Shown here in pieces: positions 33,520 through 41,917 of a stretch of 64,000 bases of DNA (positions are counted from its first letter, which is position 1; each line of letters begins with the position of its first letter). Under the pieces are notes generated by a model. The model saw only the letters and a program-made list of their open reading frames with translations. It did no database searches and was not told the origin of the DNA. A program made the translations under genes and the position numbers. This DNA comes from JAGDMJ01 sp963809695 (GTDB lineage: Bacteria > Bacteroidota > Ignavibacteria > UBA10030 > UBA6906): NCBI GenBank assembly GCA_963809695.1, contig CAWEKI010000008.1:372001-436000 (forward strand). Direction: 5' to 3'.

Positions 33520-34121
33520 AGAGAGCACTGAAATGGATCGGGATTATTCTTGGCTGCCTGGTTGTGATCGGGTTCCTGCTCTTTTTGTACTTCATTCCCC
33601 CTTTCACGATCGTGCCGCCGGAGGAATTCATCAAGCCGGAACTGTCCGCTGCTCCTTCGCTGGAAGGTATCTCTGATCCCCGGGAGAGGCTGCTGGCGGA
33701 GCATGGAAAGTACATCGTGTTGACGCATGATTGCAGCGGCTGCCACACGGCAGGCGACAACGGGCCTGATTATGCCAAATACCTGGCGGGTGGAACAAAG
33801 CACATCATTCCGGGATTCGGGACTGTCGTTTCCCGGAATTTGACTCCCGATGACGAGACGGGCCTCGGTACCTACACAGACGAGGAAATCCTGGCTGTCC
33901 TCCGTTCGGGGCTGATGCGTGACGGCCGGCTTGTTCATGACAGAGTGATGCCCTGGGCAGTCTGGTCCAACTGGACGGAAGAAGACCGGCGTGCAGTAGT
34001 GGTTTACTTGCGTCATCTTAAGCCGGTGCACAACAAGATTCCAGAGTTCTTGCCTGCCACGTCACCCGTGGATTCCATTGCAAACGAAACGTTTTATGGG
34101 GGGGATTACTCGGTGAAATAG
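33516..34121 (+). CDS. membrane-anchored mono-heme c-type cytochrome
   Basis: The 201-aa product has one N-terminal membrane anchor (IGIILGCLVVIGFLLFLYFI) and one CSGCH heme motif (about residue 73), followed by SRNLTPDDETGLGTYTDEEI and DRVMPWAVWSNWTEEDRRAVVVYLR. The latter pattern is shared with the third domain of the upstream tri-heme protein (SFNLTSDTATGLGGWTDEEI), so one probably arose by domain duplication. Coupled start (ATGA) shows they are made together. The redox partner is not in the window. Confidence 0.92.
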   Translation: MKRALKWIGIILGCLVVIGFLLFLYFIPPFTIVPPEEFIKPELSAAPSLEGISDPRERLLAEHGKYIVLTHDCSGCHTAGDNGPDYAKYLAGGTKHIIPGFGTVVSRNLTPDDETGLGTYTDEEILAVLRSGLMRDGRLVHDRVMPWAVWSNWTEEDRRAVVVYLRHLKPVHNKIPEFLPATSPVDSIANETFYGGDYSVK

Positions 34122-34401
34122 GTGGTGCCAGGCGTCAGGTGCTAGTCTGTCCTTCCAGCCGTAACGTGGATAGGGGTTGCCGATGTCGCCTTGGCCACCG
34201 CTGCCAACTGCTCGAATTTTTATGATTTTGGGCCTTTTGCTTTGCTTCACCCCTTCTCGATCTTCGATTTTCAATTCTCCATCCTCGATTTTTATTCTCT
34301 CTTCGTAATTCTTCCCTTTCCGCTGTATTACATATAAGGGCGGCCGGCAGATCAGCTGCTTTGCAGCGCGCCCTGACCATATGACCTTGAAAGGGCATAT
34401 C

Positions 34402-35940
34402 ATGTTCTCGAAAATCGTCAGCGGAGCCACCTATGGCGTCAAAGCGTATCTCGTTGAGGTGGAGACGCACATCATAAAGCAGGTGCCCGCGTTCATCATG
34501 GTCGGATTGCCGGACAATGCGGTGCGGGAGAGCAGGGAGCGGGTTCTGGCGGCGACCAGGAATTGCGGGTTCAAGTTTCCCGGCTACAAGATCACCGTGA
34601 ATTTCGCCCCGGCGGATATCAAGAAGGAGGGAAGCTCTTTTGACCTTCCCGTGGCGATGGGCATTCTCACAGCGACATCACAAGTAGACTCGGAGGTCCA
34701 GAGTGCGTTCATGCTTGTCGGCGAGCTTGCACTTGATGGCACATTGAGACCCGTCCATGGGGTCCTGCCGATGGCGCTCGAGGCAAGGAGGAAGAAGTTG
34801 AAGGGGATGATCGTTCCCCGGGAAAATGGGAAGGAGGCTGCGATGGTGTCGGGACTGGCGGTCTATCCGATGTCATCCCTCGCAGAGGTAGCCGACTTTC
34901 TGAACGGCGGCCACAAGCGTACCGCGCCACTGGCCGTTGATTTGAAGCAGCTCTTTGCCATGGATCAGAAATATCTGATCGACTTTGCCGATGTGAAAGG
35001 GCAGGAGACCGTGAAGCGGGCGATGGAGGTTGCCGCGGCCGGAGGGCACAATATCATCATGATTGGCCCCCCGGGCTCCGGAAAGACGATGCTTGCGAAA
35101 AGGATTCCCACGATCCTTCCGCCTCTGAACCTGGAGGAAGCGCTGGAGACGACAAAGATACACTCCGTGGCAGGGCATCTCCCCGCAGACAGTGCGCTTG
35201 TAGCCACGCGTCCATTCCGTTCGCCGCATCACACGATCTCGGATGCGGCGCTTGTGGGAGGAGGGACAATTCCGCGGCCCGGGGAAATCTCACTGGCGCA
35301 TCATGGCGTTCTCTTCCTGGATGAGCTTCCGGAATTCGCACGAAACGTGCTCGAGGTCTTGCGCCAGCCGCTGGAAGATGGTCATGTTACGATCAGCAGA
35401 TCGAAGATGTCGGTGGACTACCCGGCGAATTTTATGCTGGTATGTGCCATGAATCCATGCCCCTGTGGTTATTACACGGATCCCATGAAGGAATGCCACT
35501 GCAACGAGCAGCAGATTCAGAAGTACATGTCAAAGGTGAGCGGTCCGCTTCTGGACCGAATTGATCTGCATATCGAAGTGCCGGCAGTCAAGTATAAGGA
35601 ATTATCGAGCACCGAAAGCGGTGAGTCGTCGGACGCGGTCAGGATCCGTGTAACCAAGGCCCGCGAGATCCAGACCCGGCGCTTTCGGGGGCGTCGGGGG
35701 GTCTTTGCCAACGCGTCCATGCAATCCAAGGAGATTCGGGAGTTCTGCAAGTTGGACAGCGCGGGAGAGGAGCAGATCAAAAACGCGATCACGAGACTGG
35801 GGCTTTCGGCACGAGCCTATGACAGGATCCTGAAGGTTTCGAGGACGATCGCGGATCTGGCCGGGATGGAGGATATCAGCCAGGAGCATGTCTGCGAGGC
35901 GATTCAATACAGAACGCTGGATAGGGCACTGCTCTCGTAG
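34402..35940 (+). CDS. comM: YifB/ComM-type Mg-chelatase-like AAA+ ATPase
   Basis: ATG 34402 (after AAAGGG) matches the family N-terminus FSKIVSGATYGVKAY; ATG 34381 is in frame but lacks an SD. The 512-aa protein has an N-terminal Lon-like domain, the Walker A motif GPPGSGKTML, Walker B VLFLDELPEF, the sensor region RQPLEDGHVTISRS, a CPCGYYTD-KECHC cysteine cluster and the C-terminal lid. ComM is a hexameric helicase that promotes branch migration in natural transformation. A decayed second copy of its 3' end lies at 40351-40560. Confidence 0.93.
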   Translation: MFSKIVSGATYGVKAYLVEVETHIIKQVPAFIMVGLPDNAVRESRERVLAATRNCGFKFPGYKITVNFAPADIKKEGSSFDLPVAMGILTATSQVDSEVQSAFMLVGELALDGTLRPVHGVLPMALEARRKKLKGMIVPRENGKEAAMVSGLAVYPMSSLAEVADFLNGGHKRTAPLAVDLKQLFAMDQKYLIDFADVKGQETVKRAMEVAAAGGHNIIMIGPPGSGKTMLAKRIPTILPPLNLEEALETTKIHSVAGHLPADSALVATRPFRSPHHTISDAALVGGGTIPRPGEISLAHHGVLFLDELPEFARNVLEVLRQPLEDGHVTISRSKMSVDYPANFMLVCAMNPCPCGYYTDPMKECHCNEQQIQKYMSKVSGPLLDRIDLHIEVPAVKYKELSSTESGESSDAVRIRVTKAREIQTRRFRGRRGVFANASMQSKEIREFCKLDSAGEEQIKNAITRLGLSARAYDRILKVSRTIADLAGMEDISQEHVCEAIQYRTLDRALLS

Positions 35941-36254
35941 GGGGACAGGGATCAGGGCTCAGGGATCAGAAATTGGAGAACGGACAATGACAAGAATAAC
36001 CGACTACCGTGATCTCTTGGTGGGGCAACAGGCGATGAAGTTGACTGAATCCTGTTACCAGTTTACATCAGCTTTTCCGCGGTGCGAAGAGTTCGGGCTT
36101 AAAGCCCAGGTATGCCTCAAAAGAAGAGGCGGAATCGTTCTCAGTTTGTTGTCGCGAGGTTGGGAAGATGCTGCACGGACTGAGGAATGCCATAACGCGT
36201 TATCATGCAACCTGAGGCAACTCTGAGCCCTGATCCCTGGTCCCTGTTCTCTGA
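35941..36254. repeat. small cassette bounded by GGGATCAGGG-type inverted repeats
   Basis: The left end (35941-35970) carries GGGACAGGGATCAGGGCTCA and the right end (36221-36254) carries, in the opposite orientation, AACAGGGACCAGGGATCAGG followed by GCTCAG. Between them is only the truncated four-helix-bundle gene. Repeats begin immediately after the comM stop. Short-period GGGATCA repeats around such genes suggest a mobile cassette, which is inference. Confidence 0.6.
35987..36226 (+). pseudogene. truncated four-helix-bundle (bS23-like) protein
   Basis: The 79-aa reading starts like the four-helix-bundle proteins found with 23S rRNA intervening sequences and diversity-generating systems (ITDYRDLLVGQQAMKLTESC, FTSAFPRCEEFGLKAQ). 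It then departs: the expected RRAxxSIPSNIAEG segment is replaced by CLKRRGGIVLSLLSRGWE, as after a frameshift or substitutions. Typical members are about 115-125 aa. The frame ends inside the right inverted repeat. It is probably non-functional. Confidence 0.65.
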
Positions 36255-36470
36255 CGCCTGTCACCTAAGACCTTCAGTCGCCGAACGATACAGCCGACAC
36301 CTTGGGAAGGCGTATGTTCATTTTCTGTAGGTTGCTTCAGGGTCGCTGGACGAAATCGAGACGCAATTGGAGTTGGCTATGAGAGTAAAAATTGTTGGAA
36401 AAGAAAAGGAGGATGTCCCAAACATGGTTGGCAATCGGTTGAGGGGTTCGGCTTGACATAGAACATGGCG
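36255..36470. other. non-coding stretch between cassette and transposase remnant
   Basis: I see no gene here. The sequence is moderately AT-rich compared with its neighbours and probably belongs to the accessory debris between comM and the next propeller gene. Confidence 0.5.
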
Positions 36471-37004
36471 ATGCTTAAGGAGCGATTCGCCATGTCTGCC
36501 TGTAAGGTAGTTGAGGAGAAGTCACAAGTCAAATTGATTTTTGGAGAGGTCGAGTAGGACAAGTTTCCCCGGGAGCGTGCAATGGAGGAGTTGGGTCTGG
36601 AGTTCCATGCCTTTGCGACCTCGGCCGGGGTCCTGTTGATGAAAGCGCTGATGGAAGCGGAAGAGAAGCAGCTGGCCGGCGAGCGGCAGTCGCATGCGAC
36701 CGAGGTCAACTGCTGGGGGAACAGTCCCGGTTCGGTCATGGTCGGCGGGCAGAAGGTCGCCCTGGAGCGTACGCGCCTCCGTACGCGTGCAGGCAAGGAA
36801 GTACGGCTGGAGAGTTATGACCGTTTCCACTCCAACGACGCACGCGCCCGACCCGTGTACGAACGGCTGATCGCCGCCGGACTCTTGCATGCGGAGAAGC
36901 GGATGAGAAGGATCAAAGGCTACAGATCGATGTCGGTCTTGAGAGCTGTCCTCGAGGCCGAGGCAGCACGAAAGGCAAGAGTCAAACAAACCAACGCAGC
37001 GTAG
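36471..37004 (+). pseudogene. internally deleted IS256-like (mutator) transposase
   Basis: The frame from ATG 36471 is broken by an in-frame TAG at 36555-36557, after which ATG 36582 gives 140 aa. That part begins like the N-terminal region of IS256-family transposases (GVLLMKALMEAEEKQLAGER, WGNSPGSVMVGGQKVALERT, GKEVRLESYDRF). It jumps at about residue 92 to the family's C-terminal tail (HAEKRMRRIKGYRSMSVLRA). The whole DDE catalytic core, about 250 residues, is missing. Repeat ends were not located. It is a dead insertion-sequence remnant. Confidence 0.7.
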
Positions 37005-37348
37005 GAGAGCTTTCCCGAGTAAGCATCGCCATCAGAAAAGCCAACAAGAAAAGGGACAATTTCGAGCGCCAGGAATCTGAACCTGACGCGTAATGATTAC
37101 GTCCTGTGAGGTCAGGAGTCGCCACATTTTGTAACTACGTGTGTGAGAATACCATGATTTTCGCTAACAATCCTCGTGGCACGCTCTTTGTAAATTGCTT
37201 GAGGGGGTTGACACCATCGGCGCCTTCCCGGCTAAGAAGAATATGGAGATATTTCACGCCTAGAGGTTTTCAGAAAGTGTTCTAGGAAGGGTCAAGCTGA
37301 CAGATATTTCACAAAAGATGAAAGATCTTTGACCCGATTAGGAGAAAG
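37005..37348. other. intergenic region upstream of propeller gene
   Basis: About 340 bp without a gene. A TTGACA at 37208-37213 has only weak -10 candidates (TAAGAA at 19 nt). The AGGAG at 37340-37344 serves the next gene. Confidence 0.5.
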
Positions 37349-39517
37349 ATGAGAGAATATGGCATCTGCTCGCTACTCGTCACCGTTCTGCTGACCCCCC
37401 GTCTCTTTTGCCAATGGATCCAACTCCCTGGTCCTGAGGGAGGGAGCGTATCGGCTTTTCTGGCCTCCGGTGGGAACACGTTCGCTGCGAGCTATAGTGG
37501 CGACATCTATGTTTCCCGCGACGGTGGGACAACCTGGGCTATGAGTTATTCAGGGGATAGTCCTCGCCATTCATGTTTGGCTCAGATGGGATCTGCTCTC
37601 TTCGCCGGAGGTTGGGGCGGCATCATACGTTCCACAGATGGAGGACGCTCATGGGCTGAATCCGACAGTGGTTTTCCGCAGGCTCCTTCTATCTTGAGCT
37701 TGCTGTCTTATGATACATTGCTGTACGCGACCACAGCACCACCGCTAGGTCTCCTTAGCGGCGGCATATACGTCTCGGCGGATACGGGACGCCATTGGAC
37801 ACATCTTTTCACTCCGATTGGAAGCCTCAACCGCAAACAAATGTATGCAGTCGCACGGAAAGGGAACGTACTGTGTGCTGGCTCTGATTATATGTATCGA
37901 TCGACAGATTGCGGGGTAACATGGGATTCCTTAATGAACGGCGCCTGGTTCTGCACTTCGATCGTTGCAGATAGTTCACGTTTCTATGCTGCCACTTCTT
38001 GGGGAGGACTATTCTACTCAATGGACAATGGTGAGAGTTGGACCCATGCGTATACTTTTCCGGATAGCAATCAATATAGCAGTTCAGATTTTTATCGGCT
38101 GGCAATTCAAAAAGGGGTCTTGTATGCCGTAGGTACACCAGGAATGGCCCGCTCAACCGACCAGGGCGTGACATGGACCGAACTGGGAGAGGTTAAGAGA
38201 CACCATGCTAATGGATTTCTTGGTTATAACCGCTTTACCGCTGTATATGGGGCCTCGGAGCACCTCTATCTGAGCGCTGAGTGGGGCGGGATTTATAGGT
38301 CCACGGACAACGGTGACTCCTGGACAGAATCGAATAGAGGATTTCACGATTTGGATGTGGCTTCAATCGCTGTTGAAAATCAGAGTGTCTATGCAGTTGC
38401 CCAAGGGGTGGGATTTTTCCGAAGCGATGACAACGGTGACTCCTGGATGTCGTCGGTGGTATCCGGGAAAAACCTCTATTTCACATCCATCGCAGCAAGA
38501 GGACAGAATGTGTTCATAGGAACTTCAGCCGGTGTCTATAGGTCAGTAGACCGTGGATCTACATGGACACTATCAGACGATCTCGGGTGGATAGGTGGTC
38601 TCTACCTTCTGAATGACAAGCTTTACGCAAGGGGTAATGGCGTATTTGTCTCATCGGACAGTGCGCAGACTTGGACGCCAATCAACAACGGTCTCACCAA
38701 TTTGAGTACTCTGTCCTTCGGGGGTTCTGGATCGAAACTCTATGTTGGTACCATGTACGGAGGTGTGCACTTTTCAACAGACGGCGGAGCTAGCTGGGCG
38801 CCGATCGACAGAGGATACATCGCTGTAGTCTATGCCGAAGGCTTGGCAATGATGAAGGAAGAAATCTTCGTTCATACCGCCAATTATGCCAGTGGAGAAC
38901 CCCCACGGCTCTTGCATTCCGCAGACGATGGAGCAACATGGTTGGGGGCCGACTACGGTCTTTCCCTTTCAAAGAACGACGCTATTCGGGAACTCCTCGT
39001 CAAGGATTCCCTCGTTTTTGTGACAACCGATCACGGATTGGCACTGTCTACGAGCAAAGGGGCATCGTGGGAGTACTGCTCTACCCGTCCCTTGTCGCCT
39101 ACTTTGTTTACAAGAGGGCCTCTTGCCTCGAATGCTCAATATCTTTTCATTGGAGGCGATGGAAAGTCCATTGTGCGAGCTCCTCTATCGAATCTGCTGA
39201 CGGGCTTACAAGCAAAGAGTGAAATTACCGTCCCGACCAACGTGCTTCTGATGCAAAATTATCCGAATCCCTTCAACCCCTCGACTACGCTCCGCTATGG
39301 GCTGCCTGAAGCGGCACGTGTGAGTCTCATCGTCTACAACACGCTCGCGCAGCAGGTGGCCGATCTGGTCGAAGGAGAGAGGACGGCCGGCTATCATGAG
39401 GTGAGATGGGAGGCGGCAGGATTGGCCAGCGGCATCTATTTTGCTCGCTTGACGGTCACTGGTGCTCTCGGGCGGATTCTCTCCACCCAGACAGTTAAGC
39501 TCGTGCTCATGAAATGA
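37349..39517 (+). CDS. secreted BNR/Ycf48-like beta-propeller protein with T9SS sorting domain
   Basis: The 722-aa product starts with a short signal peptide (EYGICSLLVTVLLTPRLFCQ). Repeats of YRSTDxGxSW character run through about residue 620, more diverged from each other than in the proteins at 834-5479. The C-terminus carries MQNYPNPFNPSTTLRYGLPE, AQQVADLVEGERTAGYHE and an ending TQTVKLVLMK. The last part has a short insertion (VTGALGRILSTQ) absent from the other sorting domains. Ribosome site GGAGAAAG precedes ATG closely. Role is probably surface binding; ligand unknown. Confidence 0.85.
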   Translation: MREYGICSLLVTVLLTPRLFCQWIQLPGPEGGSVSAFLASGGNTFAASYSGDIYVSRDGGTTWAMSYSGDSPRHSCLAQMGSALFAGGWGGIIRSTDGGRSWAESDSGFPQAPSILSLLSYDTLLYATTAPPLGLLSGGIYVSADTGRHWTHLFTPIGSLNRKQMYAVARKGNVLCAGSDYMYRSTDCGVTWDSLMNGAWFCTSIVADSSRFYAATSWGGLFYSMDNGESWTHAYTFPDSNQYSSSDFYRLAIQKGVLYAVGTPGMARSTDQGVTWTELGEVKRHHANGFLGYNRFTAVYGASEHLYLSAEWGGIYRSTDNGDSWTESNRGFHDLDVASIAVENQSVYAVAQGVGFFRSDDNGDSWMSSVVSGKNLYFTSIAARGQNVFIGTSAGVYRSVDRGSTWTLSDDLGWIGGLYLLNDKLYARGNGVFVSSDSAQTWTPINNGLTNLSTLSFGGSGSKLYVGTMYGGVHFSTDGGASWAPIDRGYIAVVYAEGLAMMKEEIFVHTANYASGEPPRLLHSADDGATWLGADYGLSLSKNDAIRELLVKDSLVFVTTDHGLALSTSKGASWEYCSTRPLSPTLFTRGPLASNAQYLFIGGDGKSIVRAPLSNLLTGLQAKSEITVPTNVLLMQNYPNPFNPSTTLRYGLPEAARVSLIVYNTLAQQVADLVEGERTAGYHEVRWEAAGLASGIYFARLTVTGALGRILSTQTVKLVLMK

Positions 39518-39609
39518 TCGCAGAATCAAGGGCAAATTGCTTCCCGTAGCCCGGCTCTCACATGAATGGAGGGCTCCTGCCTCTGAGGCTTGGTCGGGCT
39601 CAAATGCCG

Positions 39610-39638
39610 TTGAATAGGTTGAGAATTTTGAGTATCTT
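39610..39638 (+). promoter_or_regulatory. promoter for a leaderless mRNA of the small MNT partner
   Basis: TTGAAT (39610-39615), 17-nt spacer, TATCTT (39633-39638), five bases (GCTCT) and ATG 39644. No SD is visible. Confidence 0.65.
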
Positions 39639-39643
39639 GCTCT

Positions 39644-39859
39644 ATGATTACCAATGCAGCTCTTTTCGCCTCGTCCAAGGCGCGTGCCCTCGCTGAGGAG
39701 CCGTTGACGCTCGAGGACAAGTACAGAATCCTTGAGGCGCTTCACCAGGAGGCCCAGCACCTTGGTCACTTCAAAGAAGCCGATCTTCTCCTCGGCCTTG
39801 ATGACGTCATCCGCCTTGCAGCCGCCCTGAATGCCAATGTATCAAACCCTTCTCGCTAA
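39644..39859 (+). CDS. small conserved partner of nucleotidyltransferase
   Basis: The 71-aa helical protein (ARALAEEPLTLEDKYRILEA, HQEAQHLGHFKEADLLLGLD, DDVIRLAAALNANVSNPS) resembles small proteins that are commonly encoded just before MNT-type nucleotidyltransferases. Its stop lies inside the next gene (23-bp overlap). It has its own promoter with a -10 five bases before ATG. Whether the pair is a toxin-antitoxin-like module is inference. No DNA-binding motif is visible. Confidence 0.65.
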   Translation: MITNAALFASSKARALAEEPLTLEDKYRILEALHQEAQHLGHFKEADLLLGLDDVIRLAAALNANVSNPSR

Positions 39860-40277
39860 GCTCGCTCGTGCTCTGGACGCTGCCCGTATCCCGTACATGG
39901 TTATCGGCGGACAGGCAGTTCTCTTGCATGGTGAACCCCGGCTCACACGGGATATTGATGTTACAGTTGGTGTCGACGCTGGTGAACTGAAGCGGGTGAT
40001 GAAAGCGGTGGCAGAGGCCATCGCTCGAGTCGTTACGGTTGTCTTCGACCGGGTGCCAGTCCGGTTCGCTGCGGTGGAAGACCTCGTAATCCACAAACTG
40101 GTTGCCGGCCGACCACGCGACATTGAGGACATTGCCGGTGTACTTCGGCGAAGACCAACGCTCGACTTGGAGTACCTGCACAAATGGCTCACCTCATTCC
40201 GCGAAGTCCTGAACAGGGATCTCGCTTCTGATTTCAAATCGATCCAGGAATCTCTTTCCGGCACGAATCTCCGATAG
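39837..40277 (+). CDS. MNT/AbiEii-like nucleotidyltransferase, internally shortened
   Basis: The 146-aa protein begins with the expected fold: ARIPYMVIGGQAVLLHGEPR (GG motif) and LTRDIDVTVG (the DxD metal pair). After ELKRVMKAVAEAI it goes directly to VRFAAVEDLVIHKLVAGRPR, the family's C-terminal helix region. About 50 residues that normally lie between, with the third catalytic acidic residue (in a RxDFxF strand), are absent. The product is therefore probably inactive as a transferase. ATG 39837 is chosen on family alignment; ATG 39831 is in frame. Confidence 0.7.
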   Translation: MYQTLLAKLARALDAARIPYMVIGGQAVLLHGEPRLTRDIDVTVGVDAGELKRVMKAVAEAIARVVTVVFDRVPVRFAAVEDLVIHKLVAGRPRDIEDIAGVLRRRPTLDLEYLHKWLTSFREVLNRDLASDFKSIQESLSGTNLR

Positions 40278-40350
40278 AACACCCCCCAGGCTCGCCCAGC
40301 ACCTCCACAGTCCATACTTGGCGGGGGAGAGTAGACTGGTCACGTCCATC

Positions 40351-40560
40351 AGAAAGAATGCCACTGCAACGAGCAGGTGATCCAAAAGTACATGTCGATG
40401 GTAAGTGGCCATCTTCTGGACCGGATCGATCTAACACCCAACACCTATCTCCTATAGAAGGTCTCAAGGACCATTGCCGATCTCTGCGGAGTGCAGGAAA
40501 TCCGCTCTGAACACGTGTGTGAGGCGATTCAGTACAGGACGCTGGACAGAGCACTGCTCA
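40351..40560 (+). pseudogene. decayed duplicate of the comM 3' end
   Basis: Two blocks match the intact comM. Bases 40351-40437 correspond to the KECHCNEQQIQKYMSKVSG region through LLDRIDL. Bases 40457-40560 correspond to KVSRTIADLAGMEDISQEHV and CEAIQYRTLDRALL. About 250 bp between these parts are deleted and the frames no longer agree. Substitutions are spread evenly, so the copy is old or came from a related genome. It lies just before the convergent radical-SAM gene. Confidence 0.85.
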
Positions 40561-40598
40561 TCGGGATCTCCAATGTTGTGATTGCCAGGTTCTCATCG

Positions 40599-41903
40599 TC
40601 ACACCTGAAACATCGCTTGCCAATGATCTTTTATTGTCTGGTATGGTACCGGCATGCCCCCGTCCTCTGCCTGCCTCTTCTTTAAAATGGATTGCAGTTG
40701 AAGTGACGGGCACTCTCGATGGAGCGGGCGCGGGATTGCTTCGCGCATTCGACTGTAGATCGCTTCGAAGTCCTCTTCCACGACGTTGCCGAATGTCACG
40801 GGGAGGAAGACACAAGGATTGACGTTCCCCCGGCTGTCGATATACATGTGTGACAACCCTCCCATCATGCATCCGCACTGAGCGGAGCTCTCCGCATAGG
40901 CAACGTAATGAACAATGGGGTAATCTCGGTACCGCCTGCGCGTATTGATCTGGCGAAAGAACTCTACGATCTGCGTGCGGTCGTCTTGAGTGAGGAGCAC
41001 ATCGGGAGGAGCGTTGATGTACCCTCCGCAAGGACGAGGCTCAAGGAGCTGAATGAACCCCACCCCCAGGTCTCGGACAAACTCTGCATAGTGCCACAGA
41101 CCGCCGGAACGCACGAATTCAGGTGTTGCGCATATGTTGACGTAGGTGAGGATGCCCGCTTCCCGGAATATGCGCAGGGCAAGTACCGCGTCGTTGTGCG
41201 AGCCTTTGTACCCGCGCAGTTCGTCATGCATTGTTCGATCCGCGTGGTCGAGGCCGACTGCGGCAGCCACGACGCCGGCGTCCTTGAGAGCAATTGCCCG
41301 CTCGGCCGTGACGCCATGTCCCGAGGTGTGCACATGAATATCAGACAGGCTTTTGTCGGCGCTACGAACGATCTCCAGCAAGTCATCAAAACGGTTCATC
41401 GGTTCGCCCCCTGTCAACGCTATCGTGCTCACACCATACCGTTGAAGTTGAGCGACAACCTGTTTCAGGCGAGCGAGAGGGACCTCGTCGCCGGGTCCGA
41501 TGTTGTGCCGTTCGTAACAGTGCTGACAATGCAGGTCGCAGCGCCGGGTGATCGCCAGAAGGACCGTGTCGATCTGTCGCTTGAGGGACGTTCCGGCAGC
41601 TCCAACATTGAGGCCTCCGTTCGCCAGCATCCTGTCGAAAGCCGCCGACGGGTGGTGGGGTGCGGTAAGCGATGAGAAGTACATGTCTCCAAACTGCACC
41701 AGTTTCCGTATGCCGATGTCACGAATGACCTTCGTGGTGTACAGGGCGCCCGACTTGAGGGGGAAGAGCCTGAACAGGGGAAAATCCCGGCGATGCAGCA
41801 AATATCGCCCCCATCCGAACATGAATTTGAGCCTGTCGTAGTAGAGCCTCCACCCGGTATGGAATCGCAGGAGGGGTGTGCGGCATTGAGTCTGGTCTGT
41901 CAT
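40599..41903 (-). CDS. radical SAM protein with SPASM-like C-terminus
   Basis: The 434-aa protein has the radical-SAM cluster motif CDLHCQHC (Cys122, 126, 129), the GGEP motif (IALTGGEPMNRF) and a C-terminal cysteine set (CGCMMGGLSHMYIDSRGNVN, PCVF and HREC) of the SPASM/twitch type. Such enzymes modify peptides or proteins, or make cofactors. About 110 residues precede the core, with no membrane segment. ATG 41903 follows GGGGAAAAGG; GTG 41921 would overlap the upstream stop (GTGA) and is an alternative. It is the last gene of the five-gene envelope operon; no small precursor peptide is evident next to it. Confidence 0.85.
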   Translation of the reverse strand: MTDQTQCRTPLLRFHTGWRLYYDRLKFMFGWGRYLLHRRDFPLFRLFPLKSGALYTTKVIRDIGIRKLVQFGDMYFSSLTAPHHPSAAFDRMLANGGLNVGAAGTSLKRQIDTVLLAITRRCDLHCQHCYERHNIGPGDEVPLARLKQVVAQLQRYGVSTIALTGGEPMNRFDDLLEIVRSADKSLSDIHVHTSGHGVTAERAIALKDAGVVAAAVGLDHADRTMHDELRGYKGSHNDAVLALRIFREAGILTYVNICATPEFVRSGGLWHYAEFVRDLGVGFIQLLEPRPCGGYINAPPDVLLTQDDRTQIVEFFRQINTRRRYRDYPIVHYVAYAESSAQCGCMMGGLSHMYIDSRGNVNPCVFLPVTFGNVVEEDFEAIYSRMREAIPRPLHRECPSLQLQSILKKRQAEDGGMPVPYQTIKDHWQAMFQV

Positions 41904-41917
41904 TGCCTTTTCCCCTT

